64,000 bases of DNA from Tetragonia tetragonoides (taxonomy: Eukaryota > Streptophyta > Magnoliopsida > Caryophyllales > Aizoaceae): positions 12,051,001 through 12,115,000 of the forward strand of contig CM076143.1 in the NCBI GenBank assembly GCA_038025085.1, given 5' to 3'. The notes under the pieces are model-generated. The model saw nothing but the letters and a program-made list of their open reading frames with translations, ran no database searches and was not told the origin of the DNA. The position numbers were made by a program, and so were the translations under genes. Below, one piece after another: positions 22,552-34,100 of the stretch; position 1 is the first letter of the stretch; every line of letters starts with the position of its first letter.

Positions 22552-23381
22552 TTAGTTACTTCGTGGCCTGTCTTCTTACAGTAGGTGCAAGAGAGATGTG
22601 ATTTATCAGGTTTCTCTATTTTGCCTCGTATGCGCCAACTAGTTCGCATAGAAAATCCAACAACGTCGAATTTCTCCTCGGGCAGAGCCGAAGACGTTCT
22701 GACTCGTTCATCTTGAATAACTAGCTGGTAGACATGGCTGAATGAGGGCAGAGGATCTTGAGCAATAATATTTGATCGCAAAGGACCATAAGATGGGGTA
22801 TATAAACCCATCAGAAATTCATGAAGCATGTCCTTTGCACGGGGACACTCGTGTTCAAGGCCTGCAGTACACTTTGTACAGCAAGAACAAGTAATCAAGG
22901 GTTCATGGTTATGCAATTCCTCCCATAGAGCCATGAGTTTTCCATAGTAAGAAGCAACTGACATGGATTTGGTTTGTTTACAGTCAGAGATGGTCGCCTT
23001 TAATTGCTGTATGCGTGGTCCATTCGTAAGAGCAAATCGCTTCTTAAGCGTCTCCCATAGACGCCTGACGTCTTTATATTTGGACAAGGTACTCTTCACT
23101 TCTGCTGTGATGGTATTCATAATCCAAGATACCAACATGGCTTGAATTGTATTCCAATCATCTTGTGTGCAAGGAGGTGTTGGAGATACAATCGTAGCAT
23201 CTAAAAATCCGAACTTTCTTCGAGCTTGAAGGGCCGTCTCAATCTCACCAGCCCAATAATCATAATTTTCACCATTAAATCTGGCCGCAGTAATAAAATC
23301 ACCAGGTCGATCTTGAGTACCTAGGAAATAAGGGGATTTTGAGTCAATTTTTGGTGGTGGTGGATCATCTTCCATGACCAT
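22506..23381 (-). CDS. copia Gag with zinc knuckle
   Basis: A 291-codon open frame starting MVMEDDPPPPK at the first ATG after the primer site. Gag forms the particle that packages element RNA. It has a retrotran_gag/UBN2-type core (FNGENYDYWAGEIETALQAR, WIMNTITAEVKSTL, VRRLWETLKKRF, LMALWEELHNHEPL) and a CCHC knuckle CTYCKKTGHEVTNC at about residues 265-278. The frame is intact although the downstream pol is not. Confidence 0.88.
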   Translation of the reverse strand: MVMEDDPPPPKIDSKSPYFLGTQDRPGDFITAARFNGENYDYWAGEIETALQARRKFGFLDATIVSPTPPCTQDDWNTIQAMLVSWIMNTITAEVKSTLSKYKDVRRLWETLKKRFALTNGPRIQQLKATISDCKQTKSMSVASYYGKLMALWEELHNHEPLITCSCCTKCTAGLEHECPRAKDMLHEFLMGLYTPSYGPLRSNIIAQDPLPSFSHVYQLVIQDERVRTSSALPEEKFDVVGFSMRTSWRIRGKIEKPDKSHLSCTYCKKTGHEVTNCFEIHGYPEWWEIV

Positions 23382-23447
23382 TGTTTAGGGTTTAGGTTTT
23401 TTTTTTTTTTTGAGTTTTGGTATAGGGTTTGTTTATGTATCTTTTAC

Positions 23448-23459
23448 GCTCTAATACCA
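23448..23459 (-). other. primer binding site, initiator tRNA-Met type
   Basis: TGGTATTAGAGC directly follows the 5' LTR on the minus strand. It differs at one base from the complement of the plant initiator Met tRNA 3' end that primes most copia elements. Confidence 0.88.
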
Positions 23460-23653
23460 TGACAAGTTTGAGGCAGAAAAGATAATTTCTGTATTGATTA
23501 TCACGGAATATATATACAGCCCTAGAAACTATACATATCTTTTAGTATATGGAAACAATCCTAAACAATATCAAACTCTATGATAACTTGCCATAAATAG
23601 GAGGAACCGAACTTTTTATAAGTGACGCCTAAAATCTCGCAAATCTTGTAACA
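23460..23653 (-). repeat. 5' LTR (194 bp)
   Basis: Reads TGTTAC...TTGTCA on the minus strand, matching the copy at 18758-18950 with about 6% divergence plus one indel. It contains a TATATATA stretch that may serve as the TATA box. Confidence 0.92.
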
Positions 23654-23935
23654 GGATAGCATGTAGTATGATCAAAGATGCAGAAGAGAAGGTTCCCTGG
23701 AAAGGTCTGTCTTAGTATACTTTGTAATATGATCAAAGACACATGGATTGTTCAAATTAGAAATTTTACTTTTGCAAAGTTAAATTGTCTTTTAAGATAT
23801 TTGGGTTCTTTTGTGTGAATGTAGATTGTTCTTATAGAAGTGACGAGTGGTAATCCTGGCATTGGTTTGGCATTCATTGCTGCTGCTAAGGGCTATAAAC
23901 TTATCACCATTATGCCTTCTTATGCAAGTATTGAG

Positions 23936-23961
23936 AGAAGAATAATTCAGAAGAATAATTC
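23936..23961 (+). repeat. 13-bp tandem duplication in pseudogene exon 4
   Basis: AGAAGAATAATTC is repeated exactly at 23936-23948 and 23949-23961. Thirteen bases shift the frame right after SIERRII; beyond the duplication the homologous reading ([14 protein letters not shown]) resumes in a different frame. Confidence 0.9.
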
Positions 23962-24063
23962 TTCTAGCTTCGGGAGCTGAATTGCACATTACGGGTCCTA
24001 GCAAGAGCTTTCCTAACTATGAGAAGAAAGCCATAGATATACTGGATAAAACACCAGGCGGGT

Positions 24064-24091
24064 ATTATTATTATTATTATTATTATTATAT
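24064..24091 (+). repeat. (TTA)n microsatellite inside pseudogene exon
   Basis: A run of TAT/TTA triplets lies between TPGG and [10 protein letters not shown] and reads as a string of Tyr codons. The family has only a few residues here, so the tract is an in-frame microsatellite expansion. Confidence 0.8.
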
Positions 24092-24333
24092 CAATCAATT
24101 TGAAAATCCTGCAAACCCAAAGGTACCTTTTGCTTTTTTTAAAGATTTGAAGCATGATTCTGTAGTTCAAGTGGTTTGTACTTTATACTTGCTCTTACGC
24201 TTGCAGATTCATTGTGAAACCACTGGACCAGAAATCTGGAATGCCATGGAAGGGCAAGTAGATGTCTTTGTCTCTGGCATAGGGACTGCAGGTACCCTGA
24301 CTGGCACAGGGAGATTTCTCAAGGACAAAAAAC

Positions 24334-25849
24334 CGTTCATGTTTTTTTTTTTTGTTTTTCTTTTCCCATGATGTAATTGGAAAGGTTGAAATGTTGGGAT
24401 CTTTGAAATTCGGATGTATACATATCTTTTATTGGTATAAATAATGATATTTTCCTATTTGGGTGATCTTTTTTCAATGGTTCAATCATGATCTCAAGAG
24501 TTGGAACCTCCCTACTCCTTCTCTTCTTTCTCTTCCTTTCTCTCTCCTTCCTCACCACACTCTCTCCTCCCCTCTTCCCCACTTGCAAACCTAATGTCAC
24601 CTTATAATGAGATTGGGGTCCTTCCTAATCATGATACTAGGTAAGAATTTGTGATCTTTTATGGAGTATTGGAAATTGCCACCAAAAAAAAGAGCAAATA
24701 AGGTGACTTGTACACAGTTGCCTTATTTCATGACATCAAATAAGGCGATATTTTCACTCTCGCCTTGTTTGTTAGGAACCAAATAAAGGTAACTTCAAAT
24801 TTTTTTGCCTTATTTGATCAATACCAAATAAGGCGATTTGAAAGTTTTTTTGCCTTTTGAAAGTTTTTACTAAAACAGCAACCGCTGATGTTATCTCTGT
24901 TGACGTGGCAAGCTCTGGTGAAAAATTTTTCCGCTCAAATCCCTTCCTCTGTTAATTAACGAGAGAATCCAAGGAAACCCTAACAAGAAAAAAAGCCCAG
25001 AACCTTCTTTGTATTCAAAGTTTGGTCAGTAACTCTCTTGGAATTTGCAACGTAGCTAGAGAATGAATAAAAAGCTTGGCCTAGAGTCTTCTTGCTTGGA
25101 AACTGATCATCCTTCAATTCAAAGCTTAATCTCTATGTCTTCTCTGTTGCTCTCATGTATGATGATAACATGAACAATTCTCCTTGAAAATGGGCAAGAC
25201 CAAAGCATTCTCATCTCTGTGCTAACAAACATGAAGAGAAATTGAGGTACATTTGTGTTTTTCATGTTTTTGTAGGTTTTGATTTTTTTTTTTTTTACTA
25301 ACAAATTGATATATACTATCTGTTTGGTACAGACATGTTTTAGACAATAGACAGTGTAGCAGGAAGACTAATGTTGAGTTTGTAGCTGCTTTTGGCAAGT
25401 AGAGAAATGGGTGCTTCCAATCTGATGTTGTCGAGGCTGTTGCAGAAACAGAAGCATCAAGATGGGCAGCTGAGCAAGCATTCAATCTGTTCAAATACAG
25501 TTGGCGGTTGTTTTAGACTTAGCTATATAACTTTTGTTTTCTTTTTTCATATTTAGAAAGTCAGGCTTGACTTTGTATTTTACAAATTACCATTTTCGTA
25601 GCTTGAATTAGAGTAGCTAAAGCTCATGACCTTTCTAGATATCATTTTTTGTAGTTTATGGCCTATGATATGCAGAGAGTTCATAAGCTGCCTTCTCAAA
25701 TTGAGCATTACAAATGCTTCGCCCATTGAAATAACATATCTAAGCCTATTGGTTTACAATTTCATAGCCCATTCAAAGTGGAATTGTAGACCTTATTCCT
25801 GATCCAAAATTAATTAAGAGATTAAATTTAGAGAGAGTCTTAACTCTCA
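24334..25849. other. gene-poor stretch after the pseudogene, with hairpin-rich patch
   Basis: No gene recognised. 24690-24860 holds repeated AAATAAGG(C/T)GA and its complement GCCTTATTT, which can pair as short hairpins. An open segment at about 25321-25497, bounded by CAG before and ending in AAATACAG, reads like an exon relic (VVEAVAETEASRWAAEQ) but I do not know the protein and it contains a stop. Confidence 0.45.
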
Positions 25850-26230
25850 CAGATAAATAGCATAAAAATGTCCTATCTAACTCTTCACTCCTAACTCCAC
25901 CGTCTCTGCCTCTCTCTCTCCTCACTCCACTCCACTCCACTCCACTCACTGCCTCCATCTCTCCTCACTCCACCGATCTCCTCTCCATCTCTGCCTCTCG
26001 CCCTCTCCATCTCTGTCTCAAACTCTCAATCTCTCTGCCTCTCCATCTCAGCATCTCTGTCTCCACGAAATTAAAATCCACTCTCTCAATCTCTCTCGTT
26101 TACTCTCAAGTCTCAGATGATCAGATCTACTCTCCACTTTCTCTCTCGTTTTCATCTCATCAACCGGTTCTCAGATTTACTCTCAAGTTTCATCTCATCA
26201 AAACTCTGTAAACAAGGTGAGACCCCCTCT
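25850..26230 (+). repeat. CT-rich low-complexity tract with ACTCC units
   Basis: The stretch is dominated by CTCTCC and ACTCC units (five ACTCC in a row near 25925-25950). It ends in a splice-donor-like AAG|GTGAGA at 26214-26222. It resembles the 5' UTR of a plant gene, but no following coding exon was found. Confidence 0.5.
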
Positions 26231-29200
26231 TTCTCTCTCGTTTTCAATGTCGACTAATTAATTTCTGATTATTTCTAGGGTTTGTTCGATTCTTTTTCGA
26301 TTACTTTCTAATTATTTCTAGGGTTTGTGTGGTTTACTTCATGTTTAGAATTACAATTTACAACTTTCAAGGCACGAAAAGTGGTTTGCATGCAAGATTT
26401 GTGGAAGCAGGAAGGCGATTTGTGGGTATGACTTCTGAAATTCCAAATGATTTCGTGATTTTGTGACTGGCTGTTGATTTTGATTGTAAATGATGATTTT
26501 GTGAGTTTGTTTGTAAATAATGATTTTCTGATTTTCGTTCGAATTATGGTTTTGATTTGTCTTAATTTTATGTTAATTTTGTTTCGTTCTTTAATTTTGT
26601 TTTCCCTTAATTTTGCAACTTTGTAGATCTCAAGTGTTTGTGAATAATAACTAGTATGTGAATAAAATTTATTTTGGTTAATCGTTTTTTAAACTTAGAG
26701 GGGTTATTTAAAGTGATACATGTTACATCTCCCACCATAATGTCACATACTCGCAATTTGTAGACTATATTGGCTAACTACCAAGTAGTCTCTAACTCCA
26801 TAATCATAATCACAACTTTTTTTATTATTATTCTCGATTTGATTAGTTAGTCAATATCATATCTCTACTTGATGCTGCAGGCTAAAAAAAATTAAGCAAC
26901 ACTTCACCATCGTTCTAAGTCATTGTCATCACTGTTTTGAAATCTAATGAAAATAGCTCATCTTAATAACTATTTCTTCTCATATCAAATCCTATTGCAG
27001 AGAGCCAACACCTTTTTTTTTGGCTTTGCACAACCATAGAGAGACAATGCTGTGTAAACACAGTTTCCCAAACATGTATATCCTTTGTCTTCCCCAATAA
27101 TAATAACATGAAATAGCCCAAAGTCTACAATATTGTTCAAAAGTCGTCGTAAGAAAGTTGTACAACTTGATATCAAACATAAATTATCCTGGTAATGCAC
27201 TGTACTATATTCTCACCAACATCATCCTCAATAGCAAAATGCAAAAGATTAAAACAAACATTGTTTTAGAGATTACTCAGACATTAGTGTCACTAAATAA
27301 ATTAGTCCAAAACTTTTAAGATAATTGTTGTTGCAAAGATCATAATATCTCAGGCAATCCCCCATCTATGTAGCAATATTCTTAGATCTTCCATGTTCCA
27401 TCATAAAACCATCTTCAAGTTTCGTACTCAGTTCTATGTTTATCCCTTCTATGACTTTGTCATAACATATTAGACCATTTTGATTTCTTTGCTCAAGCAC
27501 TATCATGGGAGAGAAAATTAACAATTGACAAAGCTAATGACCATTTTCATGGACAACACAAACTCATAATGACTAAGCTAATGACCATTTTCATGGACCA
27601 CACAAACTCATAATGCTGTAAAGCAGAGAACATCTGAAATCCTCAATTTTTCTTTTCCTTTTTGGCTGAGGTTGATGGGTACTAACCTGAGTTATGGGAT
27701 CTTAATTAGCCAAGACCCATAATATTGATATTCATTTTTCTGTTTATCTTATGTATATGAAGCATAATGACAATGGATAGCATTAGTAACAGTCCGCAAG
27801 CTTATGAAGCCAGTAATGCAATGTTTCATGCACAAGAATGCTAATCAATAAAATGGCTACATGTAACCTATTTGACATAGTTAGCCTATACAATCTACAT
27901 CACATCTTTTCCTTGTTCTGGTTCAAATTATCAGAAATTTTGAAGATAGCATGCTATAACTGAAGTTATTTTCCTTTTTTCATTAGAGGAATGAAGGTTG
28001 TTCCCGGTTAAAAAACTGCATTTTCCTAAGCATAGGAGCCAAAATTTGGGAACCTGCTAGCATTTTTAGACAGTACCTTTTTTTGTGCTGGCTCTTTTAG
28101 CACTGTTACATAAGTTAATCCCTTGACTCGTTGTTTCGTAGCTTTCAAAGCATGTCAAACAAAACACTTCACCTACACAACTATTTGTAGTAAAAAGCAA
28201 AATTTAGCACCTTCCCGATATTTGTCTGCTATTCTTGCATTCCCTCTCTAAAGAGTAGACCTGTCAAACGGGTTAGGCGGGTTGGGTTCGAGTTGGGTCG
28301 AATATGGTTGGGTCGAATATGGGTCGTGTCGAATACGGGTTGGGTCGAATACATCGGGTTTTCGTCGGTTTCGGGTTGACCCAACGGGTTTGGGGCGCCG
28401 TCACGGTACCACTTAAACGCGAATTTCACTACAATTTTTTTTTTTTTTGGCACCACCAACGACGCACGAGTGAATAGCAACTTATACACCTCCCGCATCA
28501 TCATATTCCAACTCTTGTCTTTCTACTTATGATAATAAAATAGAGAGCGATTAACAAAATTCAATAAATATATCAATATAGTTGCCGACAAATCGACGCT
28601 TAAAGTATAATGTAAAGAGTTGAACCTAAGACATGATAAACAAATAGCATGTTTGACTTTCTAGTGCAGCCACTACACCAGCTAGCTAGTTGTGTTAAAT
28701 TAACAAGATAAAACTAATATAAAATGAATAAAAAATGCAAAAAAAAGTTTTGAAAAAAAAAAAGAGCCCGACCCAACGGGTCCAACCCGATCCGACCTGA
28801 TAACTTCGGGATTGATCGGGTTTGGTCAACTTCGGATCTCGGGTAATAATTTTATCAATGCACCAAGTTTGAGGTGTAATCAAACATATATTACAACAAA
28901 AATAAAAGTTTTAATGGAACATGTTAGAGGTGAAAACATCAAATCTGCAATCTCAAATTTATACACTGCAATCTCAAATTTATACATTGCCTTTTAACCC
29001 ACCATGCTTTTCATCTGGATTGGGATAGTTATTAACCAAAACTCTCAATCTTCTCCATAAACACTCCCTGAAACATCAAGTACTAAATTGATTAATTAAC
29101 AAAAAGAAGCAAAAGAAAATTGTGATGAAAAGGCATGTAAGAAAAATTCAGCATGCCATCTGACCAAACTTTAAAACGAAACTTATGAGTTACAAAAAAG

Positions 29201-29429
29201 AAGAGGAAAACTAAACAACTTTCACACTCAGATTAACCAAACAATTGAGTGATTACTAAGCATATATAACTGCCTTACCCAGTAAGCATCAATGCCAATC
29301 AGAGTACTTAAATAGATACAAACTACAACCATTGTCCCTTCCAAACTTGTGCATAAGAAACATTCAAAGAAATATGTGAACACAGGGGAAAAGAAAAAAA
29401 AGAAAAAAAAAGGGGGTAAATATCTACAA
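26231..29429. other. gene-free region with small repeats
   Basis: No supported gene. It contains a 44-bp tandem duplication (27531-27617). A patch of GGGTTGGGTCGAAT units at 28260-28400 begins TAGACCTGTCAAACGGG, like one end of a hAT element. A related opposite-strand patch (GACCCAACGGGTCC) lies at 28768-28850. The rest is AT-rich. Confidence 0.5.
27531..27617 (+). repeat. 44-bp tandem duplication
   Basis: Two units starting AAGCTAATGACCATTTTCAT at 27531 and 27575 are nearly identical (GACAACAC against GACCACAC). Confidence 0.85.
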
Positions 29430-30397
29430 TTGCTCCTTCTAGCTAGATTCCTACGCTTTTATTCCGAAAGAAGCAGCCCTCACATGTGAATTCTACTTCA
29501 GATAATTAAGGAATATATTCCAGCATAGTACTACTGTACTAGTCAGCATCTAGGAGGCATGTCGTGAAATTATTGTTTAGCACTTACCAATGTTTGAATC
29601 ATGAAGCTGATGGAGCATAAGCATCTATTGCTCATTTGCTCATCCCCAACTTCAACTTCGGATCTGTCGATAACGCAAATCAATAACGCATTGTTGATGT
29701 GTTTGTTACCTAGACAAGTATAAGATTATTTACATCAGTGTCCAAAGACAATCTTAGGTGAGGTCAGCTATTTATTCAGTAGCTAGTATATTAACAAATG
29801 AATAGTGATATGAACAAGTAACTATCAGGAGCCAAAAATTTAGCATGTAATATAACATCACAACCTTATGCAAGAATATACCAAAAGGCTCACTGATGGA
29901 GACATGTAACCAACAAAGCATGTAACCATTCGGATTTACTTTTATGATAATTCCAACATGTTTTGATGTCTGTTATCCTAGTATAATGTCATGGGTCATG
30001 CCACCATGTACCCTACGAATAATAGATCGCAGATTTTTTCTTCGGAGACACAAGTTTCTGGCACGTTAACATCCCTCATCTAAGATAAAATACAAAGAAA
30101 ACCTAGAAATTGACATTTATCTTGACAAGAAGGCCAAAAACAAACAAAACGAAAATCCCACAATCTCAAACAGCCAAATAGTAGATATATACAACACATT
30201 ATATAAGAGGGATAGAGGTAAGAATAGAGAACTGACGTTTTCAGATGCTTGCCGTCGACATTTGCCGTTCCAGAAGCGAATGAAAGCACAGGGAGTGGGA
30301 GAGAGAGAGATATATATGCTCAATGGGCCGCAGAAAGTAGAAACAGAGCTTAAATCAACCATGGGCTGGGCTTATCCTCGTCAAATAATGTAGATGA
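29430..30397 (-). pseudogene. inverted, internally deleted copy of the PPR locus (5' region fused to 3' end)
   Basis: Read on the minus strand, 30397-30075 matches the PPR gene's 5' region at 30500-30816. Then 30077-29430 matches its 3' end at 35942-36632, including the last PPR codons and the 3' flank. The two blocks join at a shared GAG, so about 5.1 kb (the start of the CDS, the long intron and most of exon 2) is missing. Identity looks about 95% by eye. The copy keeps the putative promoter and 5' UTR but cannot encode a PPR protein. Its last-exon segment has lost homology to a normal coding context. Confidence 0.88.
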
Positions 30398-30499
30398 CTT
30401 TGGGTGTTGGTCCCCTCTTTCTCACAAAAAAAAAAAAAAAAAAAACTATCGTATTCTACCGCAAATATATAGGTGACAATACTCAAATATAGACTTTCA

Positions 30500-30816
30500 T
30501 CATCTACATTATTTGACGAGGATAAGCCCAGCCCATGGTTGATTTAAGCTCCGTTTCTACTTTCTGCAGTCCATTGAGCATATCTCTCTCTCTCTCCCTG
30601 TGCTTTCATTCGCTTCTGGAATGGTAAATGTCGACGGCAAGCATCTGAAAACGTCAGTTCTCTGTTCTTACCTCTATCCCTCTTATATAATGTGTTGTAT
30701 ATATTTACTATTTGGCTGTTTGAGATTGTGGGATTTTCGTGTTGTTTGTTTTTTGCCTTTTCTTGTCAAGATAAATGTCAATTTCTAGGTCTTCTTTGTA
30801 TTTTATCTTAGATGAG
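30500..30816 (+). promoter_or_regulatory. putative promoter, 5' UTR and first splice region of the PPR gene
   Basis: This is the right arm of the inverted duplication. It contains AAGCCCAGCCCA near 30524-30535; TGGGCC/AGCCCA (site II-like) elements are common upstream of plant genes for organellar proteins. A pyrimidine-rich CTCTCTCTC leader near 30583-30597 and an ATG at 30621 follow. A leader intron probably ends at the GTGCAG near 31049-31054, but its donor is not certain. The mirrored arm across a 102-bp spacer carries the same motifs, so transcription could start in both directions. Confidence 0.4.
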
Positions 30817-31131
30817 CTGTGAGTAGTACATCAGTGTAAGCACTATTTATGAAGCCTTGTTTCAGCCCTTGATTGTTATTCATGCCTTGTACTATGCCAT
30901 AAGAAAAACTTTGGGACTTTGGGTTTATTTATGACTTATAAGTTCTCTTGACTTTATTAATTACCTGCACTATTTGGAAACAAATTTCAACCCAAGTTTG
31001 GCAAGTTTTGTCATTTCAGCTATCTTAATTCAATGTGGGTTTTTTTGGGTGCAGGATTGTATACAATTTTAGAGCTGTATGGTACTATACTATTTGTGAA
31101 GTCTTCTTTTCACCAAGGTTGTTTGAAAATC

Positions 31132-34100
31132 ATGTCCCTATGTTATGCCACTAGAAAAATTTCCAGACAATTTAAGGTTTTTGGGTGTATTTGTGGTGAT
31201 TGGCTGTTTGGGAGCTGGAAAAGTTCCTGTAGAAGTGTACATTATGTTCAATGTAGAAAGTTCTCCCATTTTAAAGAGGTGAGAAAAAGGGTCAAACAAG
31301 TAGAAAAGAAAAACGTAGACCCAAAAGTATACACAAGAGATTTTGTTAGGGAAATTTCAAATGTTTTGAGGTATTCCTCTTGGGATTCTGCCCAAGAACA
31401 GCTGGAGAGGTTTCACGTGAAATGGGATTCTTATATGGTCAATCAAGTTCTGAAAACCCACCCACCAATGGAGAAGGCGTGGTTGTTCTTTAATTGGGCT
31501 TCCAAGCTAAAGGGATTTAAGCATGACCAATATACTTATACAACTATGCTAGGTATCTTTGGAGAGGCTCGAAGAATCGATTCGATGAAGTATGTGTTTC
31601 AGCAAATGCAAGAGAAAGGGATAAAGATTAACGTTGTTACTTATACTTCGCTTTTTCATTGGCTTGTGAATAGTGGTGACTTTGATGGGGCAATGAAGGT
31701 ATGGGAGGAGATGAAAGCTAAGCGCTGCTATCCAACTGTTGTTTCTTATACGGCCTATATGAAGGTTTTATTTGATAATAACAGAGCTGAGGAGGCCACT
31801 GATGTCTACAAGGAGATGCTGCAATTTGGACTTTCACCTACTTGTCATACTTATACCATCTTAATGGAGCATCTTATTCGTTCTGGTGAGTTGAGTACAC
31901 AAAGTGATTATATTTTCTGTGTGTGTACTAGTAATGTTTGTTTGTTGCCAGTGAGTCTATGTTGTTGTTTGTTGCCAGTGAGTCTATCTTGACTAATAAG
32001 TAATATCTATAAATTCTGATCTTGAGTGTTGAATATATTCTCGTTCAAATAAGATTGTTATTTGTTATTGGATCCCAGGAAGCAATCTTCTTCCATAATC
32101 ACAAAATAAGAACTTAAGAAGTTTTCTTGCTTGTATATGATGTATGTTTAGTTTGAGAACATACTTTATAGTTCTTTCAATTGGTGCAAAATGCTAATTC
32201 AATATGATGTGAAACATACTTTTATAGTTCTTGCTAATTCAAGTTTGGTGATTTGCCTAAGTGTCACTGTCATAGAAATGGTCTAAGTTGCTTATGTATT
32301 TAGGTCAAAGATGGTATTTTGTGCCTTATGGAATGTTAAAAGGCCAGATTGTATGTGAAACTTGAGTTGTGACAATAGATCATAAACCACATTCTCGAGT
32401 TTCCACAATTGGTATCTATTTGCACACTGTCTCTTATGTTACAATTTGGATCTTGAATTACACACTTCTAATGAAGATTATGCTGCGAGGTTGTGATTTA
32501 GATTTGCATTGTTTTTACAATTGTTGGGTCTGCCATGATTTCAGAATCTTGAAGCTGTTCTTTATCTCTACGGTTGCTTTCTTTGTGTGTGCTTAGTACA
32601 CATTTAAATACAAGTTTGCGCACTGTAAATAATGTCTTGATTTATCTATCTTAACTGTGAGAAACTGGTTCAATATGATGTGTGCGTGTTCTACGGAAGC
32701 TTATTTTGGTTCATAGTGTCTAACCACTTTCGGAGCATTTTGATAATTCTTACGTTTTGCATTTCAGTGAGTAGTTTGCATTTTTAAAAGGTATGCACTT
32801 TAACTGTTGCAGCCTGAACCTCATAGCATTGTTAAAAAGGATGTGACTTCCTACCAAACAGCCTTTCGGATGCTTGCATCACGAATTTTCTGTTGGGTTT
32901 AACTTACAGTCATCCTATCCCCAGTCGGATAAGTTGAGATTCAACCCTTTTTCCATAAAACATATAGTAACCTTTCGGGAAAAGAACACCCTTGTGCCTT
33001 ATTATACTTTTCTGTGTGTAGTGGTAATGTTTGTTTGTTGCCAGTTTGCCACTGAGCTTATGTTGCTTTTGTTTGGCACCCGATTTGCATAGTTTCTGCT
33101 CTGCTTGTTGGATTTCATGCCAATATTTCTTAAAAGCCACTTCTCATTTCAAGCAAAATCTGGAGCGTTGGATATATTCTCTCTCAAATGCATGCATGAA
33201 AGTAATATCCTTAGCTATGAAAAACAGAAAAAGTGTATAATTAATGGTAGATTATATCAGATTGCTATTTTTTTATTAGTTCACAGGAAGCAATCTCTTT
33301 CATCATCACAAAATATGAAGTTTTTTTTGCTTGTTGGATGTATATTTAGGTGGCGTTTACTTGAGTGTATGAGAATCACAATGTAATGAGAATGTTGTTA
33401 TTGTAACAATGGTTATGGCTAGTTGTAGGACATGTAGTGACCATATGAATTATGAGGATCAATAACCCTGAGGGGGTAGCTCAGTTGGTAAGACCTATGA
33501 GATCTATTCCAAGGGTCCCAGGTTCGAGTCCCTTCAGTGCCACTGGAGGTTTTCCTGGTCGTTAACTTCAGGGTCCGTGGGATTAGTTAAGCAAAGCTTG
33601 GACACCCATGTTATCTAAAAAAAATGAATTATATATGAGCATCAATACCTCTAGAGATGTAAATGTGTTTACGGTGGTGAAAGTTGAGCAGTTGTGATTG
33701 CAACTACTCATTCAATTGATTACACTCCCCTCAGTTAATAACTCCTCCCTCTCGTTCCTAATCCACCTCTACCTCTAGTTGACAATGCATATTGCATTGC
33801 ATTGGCGTTTGCATCCAAGTAAACGAACCCTTAGTTATAGTAAAGTAAAACATTGTCTGTTTGGCTGCAGATAAGAGATCACACACCTATATATTGTTAA
33901 GGGGCTGTAAAAATCTGATCTGAGGCCCTTAAAACTTCTACTGAGGAAGTTCAAATGTTTCCTTGTTCTCCTCTCAAAATCTTCTCTGTGTGAATTATCA
34001 AGTGCAACCATCCAGCAAGGATTTAGTTTGATTAGCCGCAGTAGAGTCTGCATTAAATCACAGTTTAATTTGCTTTTGTTGAGTTTATACACCTTTACCA

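Larger units (their letters stand above)
18758..23653 (-). mobile_element. complete Ty1/copia retrotransposon with both LTRs, degenerate coding region
   Basis: Running on the minus strand, the element has its 5' LTR at 23460-23653 and its 3' LTR at 18758-18950. A primer binding site (TGGTATTAGAGC, one mismatch to the initiator tRNA-Met 3' end) abuts the 5' LTR, and a polypurine tract (TTGAGGGGGAG) abuts the 3' LTR. Gag, protease, integrase, RT and RNase H appear in copia order. I count about 11 substitutions between the LTRs (about 6%). Flanks show GATA on both sides and probably a 5-bp duplication, TGATA left and GGATA right, one copy mutated. Coding frames carry many stops. Confidence 0.95.
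18341..24333 (+). pseudogene. O-acetylserine(thiol)lyase (cysteine synthase) pseudogene, split by copia
   Basis: Cysteine synthase makes cysteine from O-acetylserine and sulfide using PLP. The relic keeps introns, so it is a duplicated gene, not a processed copy. Exons by splice sites: 18341-18375 (ends VTDVTE, donor GTAAGT), 18501-18610 ([20 protein letters not shown] to [12 protein letters not shown]), from 23655 (IACSMIKDAEEK), 23825-24122 ([20 protein letters not shown] to QFENPANPK) and 24207 to about 24333 ([20 protein letters not shown]). The PLP-binding Lys of SSVKDR is Asn, and the TSGNTG loop reads TSGNPG. Exon 1 has a one-base shift, a 13-bp duplication breaks exon 4, a (TTA)n tract expands it, and later exons are missing. 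A copia element sits at the intron 2 acceptor. Confidence 0.88.

Noticed and set aside
24337..24600. Minus-strand open frame rich in Arg, Lys and Glu
   Set aside because: It is the shadow of a TTC/CTC-rich tract on the other strand.
31033..31131. Alternative PPR start at the ATG at 31033
   Set aside because: A likely intron acceptor (GTGCAG near 31054) lies between it and the ATG at 31132, so this segment is probably intronic. The later start gives a better targeting-type N-terminus.
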